From: Kaistia terrae
GTDB taxonomy: Bacteria > Pseudomonadota > Alphaproteobacteria > Rhizobiales > Kaistiaceae
Length of the DNA: 64,000 nt
Assembly (NCBI RefSeq): GCF_026344005.1
Contig: NZ_JAPKNH010000002.1
Location: 248,001-312,000, forward strand
Direction of reading: 5' to 3'
This document shows positions 55,386-63,887 of this stretch, in pieces; within the stretch, counting starts at the first letter, position 1, and every line of letters begins with the position of its first letter. The notes beneath the pieces were generated by a model. The model was not told where the DNA came from, did not search any database, and saw only the letters and a list, made by a program, of their open reading frames with translations. The translations under genes and the position numbers were made by a program.

Positions 55386-56849
55386 TTAGTTGCGCGCCAA
55401 CTGCGCCGGGCCAGCCGCGTCGAAGAGCCGGGAGCGTTGGTGCGTTTCGCGGGCAACGCGCTGGATATTGGCATTGCGCCGCACAGCCTCGCGGCCGGCC
55501 TGGATGACGAGATCGACCTGCTGCCTGTCGAGGCGGAGCCGGGTCGGGATCTTGTTCAGCTGGGGATAGAGTGACGGGTCGGCGTCGCGGAACGTCAGGT
55601 GTTCGGTGGTGACCACGACGTCCCGGCAATTCCAGCCGGCCAGGGTGCCGCGCAAGCGGAGCACCTGCGCATTCGAGAGCCCGCAGCGATACTCGATCAA
55701 CTGCTGCTGCCATTGATTGAAGGCGAGGTCTACCGCGTCGAAGCTGCTGCGCGTCGAGGCGGCGATGGTGGTATCGGCGACCGAGCGCAGGATCTTGCTG
55801 AGATGCGGCGGCGGCTTCGCCGCTCCCCAATCGTAGGGGTTCTCGACGCCGGCATCGGTGACGATGAACAGAAAGTTGCGGATCCGGACGGCCTGATAGG
55901 CCGATAGCGGAGCGTAGGGCGTGTTAGCCTGGGCCCGTTCGAGCGACAGGGCGCCGATGCCGAGATTGTCGGTCAGGCCGCCGTCGAGCAGGCGGACATA
56001 TTTCAGGTCGCTGTTGGACTGGTAGGAATCGAGCATCCGCGCATAGGCGTGCAGCCGGACCGAAGGATTGTCCGAATCCAGCGCTCTCTGAAGCCAGTCT
56101 GGCCGCTTGTAGTTGCAGGTTCCCCTGGCCGGGGTCTCGATCACGACCGGGGCGAACGCGACCGGAAAGGCTGCGGAAGCGGCGACGGCATCGGCGATCT
56201 TGACCTGATCCAGGTCGCTGCAGAGCGCCGAGAACGTATCCTGGGTGAACAGGAACGGCGTGCGGTTATAGATGTCGGATGCGGTGATCCAGACAAGCGG
56301 CCTGTCCGGCTTGCGGAACGCGGCATAGGTCGAGCCGTCGAATACCTCTTCGTCGAGAAAGCGGCCAAAGGTGCTGCGGTCGTTGGCGCCGCCGTTGACG
56401 GCCGTGCGGACCAGGTTGGCCGGCGTCACCGTCGTTCGCATGTAGGTTTCGCCGTTCTTCTCCAGGAAGCGTTCCCGGAAGTCGACGTAGCCGTCCTTGC
56501 CCCTGTAGCCGAGATAGGCGGCCATCACCGCGCCGCCGGACGTGCCGGCGACCGAGCGGACGTCATCGACCAGGCTGCGTTCGACGGGGTGATCGTCGAT
56601 GATCAGCGTATCCAGCTCTGTGAGCGCGCCATAGGCAAAGGCCGCGGCGCGCGAACCTCCGCCGGAAAACGCCAACGCCACGATCGTGCTGCCATCGTCC
56701 TGGGGGTCGGGCAGGGCGGTCGGCGATGGCTGGCCCGCTACAGGCCCCGTCTGGTTGATCGGGGTGGTATCGATCGACGAGCAGCCTGCTGCCAGGATTG
56801 CCACGGCAAAGCCCGCGGCGCGAAGGCCGGCTCCAAACGTCTTCAACAC
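55386..56849 (-). CDS. Patatin-like phospholipase lipoprotein
   Basis: A 487-residue protein with a lipoprotein signal peptide: lipobox AILAAGCSS near residue 22, so it should be anchored in the cell envelope. Patatin features are the oxyanion loop AFSGGGSRAAAFAYGAL, the nucleophile Ser in VAGTSGGAVMAAYLGY and the dyad Asp in LLDGGLTDNLG. The likely activity is acyl hydrolysis of phospholipids. The GTG at 56849 follows GGGGGA; a TTG at 56876 is the longest start. It converges on the hemerythrin gene, six bases apart. Confidence 0.88.
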   Translation of the reverse strand: MLKTFGAGLRAAGFAVAILAAGCSSIDTTPINQTGPVAGQPSPTALPDPQDDGSTIVALAFSGGGSRAAAFAYGALTELDTLIIDDHPVERSLVDDVRSVAGTSGGAVMAAYLGYRGKDGYVDFRERFLEKNGETYMRTTVTPANLVRTAVNGGANDRSTFGRFLDEEVFDGSTYAAFRKPDRPLVWITASDIYNRTPFLFTQDTFSALCSDLDQVKIADAVAASAAFPVAFAPVVIETPARGTCNYKRPDWLQRALDSDNPSVRLHAYARMLDSYQSNSDLKYVRLLDGGLTDNLGIGALSLERAQANTPYAPLSAYQAVRIRNFLFIVTDAGVENPYDWGAAKPPPHLSKILRSVADTTIAASTRSSFDAVDLAFNQWQQQLIEYRCGLSNAQVLRLRGTLAGWNCRDVVVTTEHLTFRDADPSLYPQLNKIPTRLRLDRQQVDLVIQAGREAVRRNANIQRVARETHQRSRLFDAAGPAQLARN

Positions 56850-56942
56850 GGATCGATCCCCCCGCCGGATGTTCAACCGCCAGTTTAAGGGCGAGGGCTT
56901 AACCTTCCTAGAACATTCGGTGGGGTCGTTGATCCCGGCGGT

Positions 56943-57791
56943 TCACGCCTTGCCGGCCCAGGGAACCAGCCGGCGTTCGATCCAGCGCAGGACCGCTTCC
57001 AACGCGACGGCGACGGCGGCGATGACGAGGATGCCCATCAGGACGACGTCGGTGACGAGGAATTGCGCCGCCGACTGGATCATGAAGCCGAGGCCGCGCG
57101 AGGCGGCGACGAGCTCGGCCGCGACCAGCGTCGACCAGCCGACTCCGAGCGCAATGCGGATGCCGGTGAGGATCGAGGGCAGGGCGCTGGGCAATACGAC
57201 ATGGCGCACGAGTTGCGCCCGCGTCGCGCCGAGCGAGCGGGCCGCGTTCACCCGGTCTGTGTCGACGCCCTTCACGCCGGATGCCGTCGAGATGACGATC
57301 GGCGCCAGCATGGAGATGCCGATGATCAGGACTTTGGACGGCTCGCCGATGCCGAACCAGATGATCACCAGCGGCAGATAGGCGAGCGGCGGGATCGGCC
57401 GCAGGAACTCGATGATCGGATCGAAGATGCCGCGTCCGATCGGGCTCGCGCCTATGGAGAAGCCGATCGGCACGGCAATCAGCGTCGTGGCGACCAGTGC
57501 TGCGAAAACGCGACCCAGACTGGCGGAGAGATGCTGCCACAGCGTGGCGTCGACGAAACCCTCGCTGGCGACCCTCAGGAAAGCCCTGCCGGCCTCGAAG
57601 GGCGACGGCAGGAACAGCGCCGAGACGAGCTTGAAATGCGCGGCCACGGTCCACGCCAGCAGCAGCGCGATGATTGTCAGCGTGGCGGTGATGGCGACGA
57701 CCGGGCGCTTTCGCGTTGTGGACGGCTCGGTTTCGCTCTGTTCAGCGGCCCGCGGTCGCCCGAGGGCGGTGTCGGCGAGATCGAGGCTCAT
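56943..57791 (-). CDS. tauC: Sulfonate/taurine-type ABC transporter permease
   Basis: A 282-residue inner-membrane permease of the TauC/SsuC family. After a polar N-terminal tail of about 30 residues it has six membrane segments. The EAA contact loop is visible as NAARSLGATRAQLVRHVVLP, and ASRGLGFMIQSAAQFLVTD near the end is family-typical. The ATG overlaps the ATPase stop by four bases. It is the last gene seen of the tauABC-type operon. No taurine dioxygenase (tauD) follows in this window, so the sulfur-releasing enzyme is elsewhere. Confidence 0.9.
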   Translation of the reverse strand: MSLDLADTALGRPRAAEQSETEPSTTRKRPVVAITATLTIIALLLAWTVAAHFKLVSALFLPSPFEAGRAFLRVASEGFVDATLWQHLSASLGRVFAALVATTLIAVPIGFSIGASPIGRGIFDPIIEFLRPIPPLAYLPLVIIWFGIGEPSKVLIIGISMLAPIVISTASGVKGVDTDRVNAARSLGATRAQLVRHVVLPSALPSILTGIRIALGVGWSTLVAAELVAASRGLGFMIQSAAQFLVTDVVLMGILVIAAVAVALEAVLRWIERRLVPWAGKA

Positions 57792-58558
57792 GCCGCTTCC
57801 CTTTCAAAGATGCTGTCGAGGAGATCTTCGCGCGCTTCGACGAAGGCGGGGCTCGCCTTGATCGACCGGGCGCTTTCGCCTGCCAGTCTGCGGCGGCCGA
57901 AATCGACATCGAGCCGGCGGATGATGCGGCCCGGCCCGGGCGCCATCACGATGATTTGCGTCGCCAGATAGAGGGCTTCCTCGACGCCATGCGTGATCAG
58001 AAGCGTCCCGGCGCGATTGCGGCCCCAGGTCTGCAGCAACAGGTCCTGCAGAGTCTCGCGCGTCATCGCATCGAGCGCGCCGAGCGGTTCGTCCATCAGC
58101 AGGAAGTCAGGCTCTGCGGCAAGCGCCCGGGCAAGCCCGACGCGTTGGCGCTGGCCGCCGGAGAGTTGCCAGACCGGCCGGTCGCCAAGCCCGGCGAGGC
58201 CTACGATCTCGAGCGCGCGATCCGCCTGCAATCGGCGTTCGGCAGCGCTCGCCCCCGCAAGGCGGGCGGCGAAAGCGACGTTTTCCGCCGTCGAGAGCCA
58301 AGGGAACAGCGCGTCATTCTGGAAGACGACCGCGCGCTCGGCGCCAGGGCCTGCGACCGGCCTGTCATCGACGAGAACGCGACCTGAAGTGGGGTGGAGG
58401 AAGCCGGCGGCCAGGTTCAGCAGGGAAGTCTTGCCGCAGCCGGAGCGCCCGACCACGACGACGAATTCGCCGGAAGCTATGTCGAGCGAGACATTCGAAA
58501 GCACCGGCGCGCCGCCGTCATAGCGAAGCGATACGCTCTCAAGCGCGAGATGGGGCAT
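57788..58558 (-). CDS. tauB: Sulfonate/taurine-type ABC transporter ATP-binding protein
   Basis: A 256-residue importer ATPase. Motifs: Walker A GRSGCGKTS, Q-loop VFQNDALFPW, signature LSGGQRQRVGLARALA, Walker B LMDEPLGALD and switch His in LITHGVEEAL. It has the short C-terminus expected of TauB/SsuB. It lies between the binding-protein and permease genes, and the upstream gap of 280 bases has a dispersed repeat and a strong hairpin. Confidence 0.9.
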   Translation of the reverse strand: MPHLALESVSLRYDGGAPVLSNVSLDIASGEFVVVVGRSGCGKTSLLNLAAGFLHPTSGRVLVDDRPVAGPGAERAVVFQNDALFPWLSTAENVAFAARLAGASAAERRLQADRALEIVGLAGLGDRPVWQLSGGQRQRVGLARALAAEPDFLLMDEPLGALDAMTRETLQDLLLQTWGRNRAGTLLITHGVEEALYLATQIIVMAPGPGRIIRRLDVDFGRRRLAGESARSIKASPAFVEAREDLLDSIFEREAA

Positions 58559-58613
58559 GGCTGTTTCCCTTGTTGGCCGGTTCGGCCATCGTTCGCGATC
58601 TTCCCCCCTCTGG

Positions 58614-58695
58614 CGTCATCCCCGCGAAGGCGGGGACCCATTCAGCCGCCAATGCTCGTTGGCTGTATGGATCCCGGGTTATGCCCGGGATGACG
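58614..58695. repeat. Dispersed palindromic repeat with CGTCATCCC ends, copy 2
   Basis: An 82-base element starting CGTCATCCCCGCGAAGGCGG and ending CCCGGGATGACG, with an inner pairing of CAGCC and GGCTG. It is related in plan to 51367-51474. It sits between tauA and tauB on the transcript. Confidence 0.8.
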
Positions 58696-58755
58696 GCGAG
58701 TGAGTTGATCTCGTGCACCTTGAGAGGAGGGCATCCGCCCTCCAGAAAATGTTTT

Positions 58756-58790
58756 GGCCCGTTCCGCGACAGAGGGGCGCGGAACGGGCC
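58756..58790 (-). terminator. Strong hairpin after tauA
   Basis: A perfect 13-bp stem, GGCCCGTTCCGCG and CGCGGAACGGGCC, around nine bases, just downstream of the tauA stop. On the minus strand AAAACATTTTC follows, not a proper T-run, so it probably stabilises or attenuates rather than fully ends the transcript. Confidence 0.65.
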
Positions 58791-58838
58791 GGATGTTGTC
58801 GCGACATGGGCCGGCCGCCGTCGGCCGCCGCGACGACA

Positions 58839-59855
58839 TTAGTTGGAGGCTTGCGCCTCGGTGACGAACTTGGTCGTGACGTAGCCGCTATAATCCGGGA
58901 GGACTGCCTGGATCTTGCCCTGCTCCTTGAGGAAGGCCGAGGCGTCTGCGATCGCCTTGGCCGTGCCGCCGCCAAGCACTGCGTTGGAGGCCTGCTCTTC
59001 CAGCAGCGGGAAGTGGTAGCCCTTGAGCAGGGCCGGAACTTCCTCGATCTTGGCGCCCGTCAGGCGGGCAATCTTGGCTGCCTGTTCGGACTTGGCGTCC
59101 CAGGCGTCCGGCTTGGCGCGGAAGTCGGCATAGGACTGGCCGGTCACCTTCACGAAGGCCTTCACGGCTTCCGGATGTGCTGCGGCGAATTCCTTGCGGA
59201 CGATCCAGGCGTCGAAGGTCGGTGCGCCGAAGGTCGCGACCTGGGCGGAGTCGGTCAAGACCTTGCCGTTTTCCTTGATCTTGCCGAGTGCGGGATCCCA
59301 GACATAGGCCGCGTCGATATCGCCGCGCTCCCAGGCGGCCGCGATCTCCGGCGGACGCAGGTTCAGGACTTCGACGGTCTTCGGATCGATGTTCCAATGC
59401 TTCAGCGCGGCGAGCAGGCTGTAATGCGTCGTCGAGACGAAGGGCACGGCGACCTTCTTGCCGACGAGATCCTTCGGCTCGTTGATGTTGGAACCGTTGC
59501 GCACGACCAGCGCCTCGGACTCGCCGATCAGGCCGACGACGAAGATCGTCTCGATCGGCAGTTCGCGGCTGGCGGCGGCGGCGAGTGGGCTGGAGCCGAC
59601 ATAGCCGATATCGATCGCGCCGGAAGCGATGGCGGCAATCACGTCGGCGCCGGAATCGAACTTCTTCCAGTCGATCTTGGCGTTGGCGGCCTTTTCATAG
59701 ACGCCGTCGGCCTGCGGAACCTTTGAGGGCTCGACGACGGTCTGGTAGCCGATCGTCAGTTTGGTCTCGTCGGCGCGGGCCGTGGCGCCGGCGGCGAAGG
59801 TCAGGCCGATCGCGGCGGCCGTGGCGACGAAGGTGCGGCGGGTGAATTTCGACAT
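58839..59855 (-). CDS. tauA: Sulfonate/taurine-type ABC transporter binding protein
   Basis: A 338-residue periplasmic binding protein. The N-terminus is a likely Tat signal (KFTRRTFVATAAA, then a core ending near ATARADE). The mature part has LTIGYQTVVEPSKVPQADG and IAAIASGAIDIGYVGSSPLA, matching TauA. The ATG at 59855 gives a good signal peptide. The protein captures taurine or another sulfonate when sulfate is low. The 5' leader upstream holds a tiny ORF ending in Cys and several hairpins, which suggests sulfur-responsive control. Confidence 0.88.
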   Translation of the reverse strand: MSKFTRRTFVATAAAIGLTFAAGATARADETKLTIGYQTVVEPSKVPQADGVYEKAANAKIDWKKFDSGADVIAAIASGAIDIGYVGSSPLAAAASRELPIETIFVVGLIGESEALVVRNGSNINEPKDLVGKKVAVPFVSTTHYSLLAALKHWNIDPKTVEVLNLRPPEIAAAWERGDIDAAYVWDPALGKIKENGKVLTDSAQVATFGAPTFDAWIVRKEFAAAHPEAVKAFVKVTGQSYADFRAKPDAWDAKSEQAAKIARLTGAKIEEVPALLKGYHFPLLEEQASNAVLGGGTAKAIADASAFLKEQGKIQAVLPDYSGYVTTKFVTEAQASN

Positions 59856-59885
59856 GGTTTTGTCCCGGATTTTGCGCGCGAGCAT

Positions 59886-60016
59886 CCGTTCGCGGAACGG
59901 GAGCGCGCAGGAGAAAGCAGTGATTTCGGAAGGTGCCGCTTCGATGCGGCGTCGCCGTCAGGCGACCTCAACCCGTGGGTCGATCAACAGAGCCGGGTTG
60001 TCATGGCGCGTCTCCC
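59886..60016 (-). promoter_or_regulatory. Structured leader upstream of tauABC (candidate attenuator)
   Basis: Read on the minus strand, the region has a strong GGGAGA ribosome site (60011-60016), a six-codon ORF, and then stems: CAACCCG with CGGGTTG (59969-60000, holding most of the ORF), GTCGCC-TGAC-GGCGAC (59951-59966), GCCGC with GCGGC (59935-59950), and CCGTTC-CGC-GAACGG (59886-59900). Hairpins in series with a short peptide are the usual design of translation-linked attenuators. The rest of the 446-base gap to 60301 has no other gene. Confidence 0.5.
59984..60004 (-). CDS. Candidate leader peptide, six codons ending in Cys
   Basis: The ORF encodes Met-Thr-Thr-Arg-Leu-Cys and a TGA stop. 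A strong GGGAGA stands six bases before its ATG, far better than the site of tauA itself. It lies 128 bases upstream of the tauA start, inside a 7-bp stem. A cysteine codon as the last sense codon would let low Cys-tRNA stall a ribosome there and change the leader fold, giving higher expression of sulfonate uptake. The function is inference; only the ORF and its ribosome site are seen. Confidence 0.45.
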   Translation of the reverse strand: MTTRLC

Positions 60017-60241
60017 TTTGGGGCTTAGCCGTTGTTGGCGCGGGGCAAGCCGATCCTGAAATCGCCGCGGCGGTCGATCATCCGACCGTGCCATTACCTT
60101 AGGCAATGACGCCTTAGACGATAAAGGAAGTCGTTTTTAATTTTGAACCAACGTGTGGTCGTTCGTTGCGTGTTTTTCGCCTTGCGCGGTTACGGGCTCG
60201 CCCAGCGGGAGGTTGCGAACCCGAGGCGACACTGGACCTCC

Positions 60242-60274
60242 AAAGAAAAAGGGAGGGCGCTTGCGCGTCCTCCC
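60242..60274 (-). terminator. Intrinsic terminator of the gcd-like gene
   Basis: On the minus strand, GGGAGG and CCTCCC with an inner CGC-GCAA-GCG stem (one mismatch) are followed by TTTTTCTTTG. It lies 27 bases after the stop of the dehydrogenase gene. Confidence 0.85.
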
Positions 60275-60301
60275 CTGGATCGGATGGCCTCTTGAGGCGG
60301 A

Positions 60302-62782
60302 TCAGTTCGCCTTCGGCAAACTGTAGGCGACGATGTAGTCGCCGCGATCGGGCGACTGCCGCGCGCCGCCGGCCGAGATGACGACGAACTGGCGACCAGA
60401 CTCAGGCGACACATAGGTCATCGGCGTTGCCTGGGCACCGACGGGAAGACGACCCTTCCAAAGCTCTTCGCCCGTCCTGCTGTCGAGCGCGCGCAGGTAA
60501 TAGTCCTGCGTGCCGGCATAGAAGACGAGGCCGCCAGCCGTTGTCGTGGGACCGCCGAGCGAAGGCATGCCAACGGGGATCGGCAGCCCGGTCTTCAAGC
60601 CGAGCGGGCCGGTATCCTGCAGCGTGCCCGCCGGAACCTGCCAGGCGATCTGACGGGTCTTCAGGTCGATGCCGGTGATCGTCCCATAAGGCGGCTGGTG
60701 GCAGGGCACGCCGAGCGGCGACATGAAGCCGTTTTTCAGTGCGCCATAGGGCGTGCCGAGCTGCGTGCCGAGTCCGTCATGCGCCGCTGACGGTCCATAG
60801 GTGTCGGCGACAGCGCGCGGCAGCAGTTCGACGAACTGCGGCATGCGGATGTCGTTGACGACGAGCAGGCCGTTGGCCTCGTCAACCGAGGCGCTGCCCC
60901 AGTTCATGCCGCCGTAGTAGCCGGGGAAGATCAGCGAGCGGGTGGTGCCGGGCGGGGTGAATTCGCCCTCATAGCGCATCTTCTTGAAGGCGATGCGGCA
61001 GAACAGCTGGTCGAGCGGCGTCGCGCCCCACATCCGTGCCTCGGTAAAGGGCTCGGTGCCGATCGAGGGCATGCCGACCGAATAGGGCTGGGTCGGGGAG
61101 ACGAAGTCCTCCTTGACGCCGCCTGTCTGGGGAACCGGCTTTTCCTGCACTTCGGCGATCGGCTTGCCGTCGCGCCGGTCGAGCATGAAGATCTGGCCGC
61201 GCTTGGTGACCTGGATCAGGGCCGGGGTGGTGCCGCCCTTGCCATCCGGCACGTCGTAGAGCGCCGGCTGCGAGGGTACGTCATAATCCCAGAGGTCGTG
61301 ATGCACGGTCTGGAACTTCCAACGCTCGCGACCGGTGTTCATGTCGAGGGCGACCACCGAGGCCGTGTATTCCTCGGCCGCCTTCGAACGATGCGCGCCG
61401 AAGAAGTCGGGCGTCGCGTTGCCGGTCGGCAGGTAGACGAGGCCGAGCGCGTCGTCATAGCTCGGCGTCGACCAGACGTTCGGCGTGCCGCGCGTATAGG
61501 TCTCGCCGGCCGGCGGAGCGCCGGTGATGGCAGGGTTGCCGAGGTCCCAGGCCCAGGCGAGTTCGCCGGTGCGGGCGTTGAAGGCGCGAACCGCGCCCGA
61601 GGGTTCGCCGGTCTCGACATTGTCCCAGACCCAGCCGCCGACCAGGATCAGGTCGCGCATGACGGTCGGGGCCGAGGTCTGGAAGTAGAAGCCGGCCTTG
61701 ACGTCGCCCATGCCGTTCTTGAGATCGACGGTGCCGTTGTTGCCAAAGCTGGCGCAGGGCTGGCCGGTCTTGGCGTCGATCTGGATCAGGCGGGCATCGA
61801 TCGTCGTCATGACGATGCGGGCGCCGCAATTGTCGGCGACGGGGGCGGGATCAGCGGGAGCTTCCGCGGTCGGCGCGGCGGCGGTCTCGGTGCCATCGGC
61901 GGGAGCCGGAGCTGCCTCGGTCGCTGCCGGCGCGACGGCCGGAGTCTCGGCCGTGGGGACGGTCACAGGCTCGTAGTAGCTGACGCCCCGGCAACGCTGC
62001 CAGAGCGGCGACTTCGCCTCAGGATCGAACTTCCAGCGCACTTCACCGGTCTCGGCGTTGAGCGCGTGGACGATGTTGTGCGGCGAACAGGTATAGACCG
62101 TGTCGCCGACCTGCAACGGCGTGTTCTGGTCTTCCGAGCCCGAAATGGCCGGATCGCCGCTCTGGAACGTCCAGGCGACCTTCAGGTCTTTCACATTATC
62201 GCGGTTGATCTGGTCGATCGGTGCATAGCGGGTGCCGTGCGACGTGCGACCGTAGTGACGCCAGTCGGTCGCGCCGACCGCCGCGGCCGGGACAGCCGGA
62301 GGCGCCTCGGCCGAGGCGATTTCATTGCGAATGACGCCATGCGGAACGAAGGCGTAGACGACGGCCGCGCCGAGCGCGACGAACAGGACGAGGGCCAGCA
62401 GGATGGCCGGGCCAGACGACCGGCGGACACCGTTGCGGGCCGGGAAGGCCGGCACGAGGATCAGCGCGATGACGGCGAGCACCGCCGGGGCGACGAGGCG
62501 CGGCACCAGCGGCCAGAAGTCGAGGCCGACTTCCCACACCGCCCAGGCGATCGTCGCCAGCAGGATCACGATGTACAGCCACGTCGCGACCGGCCGGCGC
62601 ATGATATGCAGGATGCCTACGATCAGTAGTCCGAGGCCCGCCAGCGCGTAGTACCAGGAGCCGCCCAGCAAGATCAGCTGGACGCCAAGAACGCCGAGCA
62701 GCGCGCCAACAAGCGCGACGATGATTCCAAAGATGACAAGCAACCATCCGCCGATGCCAAGCGGAGCTCTTGAACTGGCCAT
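60302..62782 (-). CDS. gcd: Membrane-bound PQQ-dependent dehydrogenase, glucose/quinate/shikimate family
   Basis: An 826-residue quinoprotein. Residues 1-150 hold five membrane helices, first one LLVIFGIIVALVGALLGVL; the rest is the periplasmic PQQ propeller with TDWRHYGRTSHGTRYAPIDQ, HDLWDYDVPSQPAL and WGSASVDEANGLLVVNDIRM. It oxidises glucose or a polyol such as quinate and passes electrons to ubiquinone. An unusual Ala/Pro-rich insert of about 45 residues (rich in ETPAVAPAATEAAPAPADG) lies near residues 285-335 between a CRGVSYYE and a DNCGARIV segment. The ATG at 62782 follows GAGGT. A promoter lies about 125 bases upstream. The exact sugar is not certain. Confidence 0.88.
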   Translation of the reverse strand: MASSRAPLGIGGWLLVIFGIIVALVGALLGVLGVQLILLGGSWYYALAGLGLLIVGILHIMRRPVATWLYIVILLATIAWAVWEVGLDFWPLVPRLVAPAVLAVIALILVPAFPARNGVRRSSGPAILLALVLFVALGAAVVYAFVPHGVIRNEIASAEAPPAVPAAAVGATDWRHYGRTSHGTRYAPIDQINRDNVKDLKVAWTFQSGDPAISGSEDQNTPLQVGDTVYTCSPHNIVHALNAETGEVRWKFDPEAKSPLWQRCRGVSYYEPVTVPTAETPAVAPAATEAAPAPADGTETAAAPTAEAPADPAPVADNCGARIVMTTIDARLIQIDAKTGQPCASFGNNGTVDLKNGMGDVKAGFYFQTSAPTVMRDLILVGGWVWDNVETGEPSGAVRAFNARTGELAWAWDLGNPAITGAPPAGETYTRGTPNVWSTPSYDDALGLVYLPTGNATPDFFGAHRSKAAEEYTASVVALDMNTGRERWKFQTVHHDLWDYDVPSQPALYDVPDGKGGTTPALIQVTKRGQIFMLDRRDGKPIAEVQEKPVPQTGGVKEDFVSPTQPYSVGMPSIGTEPFTEARMWGATPLDQLFCRIAFKKMRYEGEFTPPGTTRSLIFPGYYGGMNWGSASVDEANGLLVVNDIRMPQFVELLPRAVADTYGPSAAHDGLGTQLGTPYGALKNGFMSPLGVPCHQPPYGTITGIDLKTRQIAWQVPAGTLQDTGPLGLKTGLPIPVGMPSLGGPTTTAGGLVFYAGTQDYYLRALDSRTGEELWKGRLPVGAQATPMTYVSPESGRQFVVISAGGARQSPDRGDYIVAYSLPKAN

Positions 62783-62907
62783 GTTTCTACCTCGGTATGG
62801 GGCGTCGCGGCCTGGGGGAGGCGGCGCCGAGTTTGCGATTGAGCCAAGAAGGCCGACCACGCCATGCGCGTCTGGCGACGCACTGACCCAACATGAGTCC
62901 GAGGAAT

Positions 62908-62936
62908 ACTATAGGTGCCGATCTATTTTGACGCAA
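62908..62936 (-). promoter_or_regulatory. Likely sigma-70 promoter of the PQQ dehydrogenase gene
   Basis: On the minus strand a -35-like TTGCGT (62931-62936) and a -10-like TATAGT (62908-62913) are separated by 17 bases, the ideal spacing. It would give a leader of about 120 bases. The rest of the 329-base gap up to 63111 holds no gene that I can support. Confidence 0.55.
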
Positions 62937-63111
62937 CGCGTCTGTCTTGACCGCCGCCAAACGGCTGCAATCCGATCGCTGTGCTGGACAGGAGGCCGGC
63001 GCAGCGGATCGGGACGCGACGTCATCTCGACGTCAACTTGGCAGAACGTGAGCGAGGCGATTGGCGGTCGCGATAGCGAGCAGGAGTCGTGCGCGGGCGC
63101 TGACCGTCGAA

Positions 63112-63657
63112 TCAGGCTGCGGCGCAGATCGGTTGGCTGCCCAGTTGCGAGGCGAGCCAGAAGCCGGCGGGCCAATGGCCATGGCCGCTCTCGGTATTGA
63201 CGTGGCCGGCATGGCCGAGATCGACCAGTTCCGAGCCCCAGCGCGAGGCAAACAGCCGGCCGCGCTCGACCGAGATATACGGATCGTTGCGGCTCAGCGC
63301 GAGCGTGCTGGGAAAGGGCAGGCGTGCCAGCGGAACCGGTGCGAAATCGGCCAGCGGGTGATCGGCAGCGAGGGACTCGGTGTCGGCCGGGGCCACCAGC
63401 AGCGCGCCGGCGATCGGCGCGCGCGGATAACGTCGGGCATAGTGCGCGACCAGAACTGCGCCGAGGCTATGGGCAATCAGGACCGGCTGCCTTGCCCGGC
63501 GGACTGCGATATCGAGACGGGCAAGCCAGGCTTCGAGTTTTGGCGCATGCCAATCATCCTGCTCGACGATGCGCGCGTCGGCGTCGACATCGAGCCAGCG
63601 GCGCTGCCAATGGCCTTGGCCGGACCCCTGCCAGCCGGGAATGATCAAACGGGACAT
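63112..63657 (-). CDS. RBBP9/YdeN family alpha/beta hydrolase
   Basis: A 181-residue serine hydrolase. The opening IIPGWQGSGQGHWQRRWL is the family signature; the nucleophile Ser is in LIAHSLGAVLVAHYA and the catalytic His in LGHAGHVNTESGHG. An Asp in SRNDPYISVER is the expected third member. The ATG at 63657 gives the usual length. It is a cytoplasmic esterase or peptidase-like enzyme of unknown substrate. It is followed on the minus strand by the promoter region of the PQQ dehydrogenase. Confidence 0.9.
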   Translation of the reverse strand: MSRLIIPGWQGSGQGHWQRRWLDVDADARIVEQDDWHAPKLEAWLARLDIAVRRARQPVLIAHSLGAVLVAHYARRYPRAPIAGALLVAPADTESLAADHPLADFAPVPLARLPFPSTLALSRNDPYISVERGRLFASRWGSELVDLGHAGHVNTESGHGHWPAGFWLASQLGSQPICAAA

Positions 63658-63850
63658 GGCGAAATCTCTGCCCAGAAAATGGATTGGGCAAAGAATAGGG
63701 CAAGCGCGCTTCTGGCCGAAGGAATGAGGGTCCAAGGTTTTCCGGGATGCCGGATTATCTTCCCTCAGATCGCGAGATGCTTGGAAGTGCAACCGCTGGG
63801 CGCCCCTTGCGGGTGCGGGGCGATTCCCACTTGAGGCAGGCGCGGTCCGG

Positions 63851-63878
63851 AAAAAAGGCCGGGCGCTGCCGCCCGGCC
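63851..63878 (-). terminator. Intrinsic terminator after the transglycosylase gene
   Basis: On the minus strand a perfect 9-bp stem, GGCCGGGCG and CGCCCGGCC around GCAG, is followed by six T. It lies ten bases after the stop codon at 63888. Confidence 0.92.
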
Positions 63879-63887
63879 TCCTCATTG

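Noticed and set aside
56943-59855. Firm assignment of the tauABC-like operon to taurine
   Set aside because: No tauD or other taurine-specific enzyme is in the window. The binding protein fits taurine or other sulfonates, so only the transporter type is claimed.
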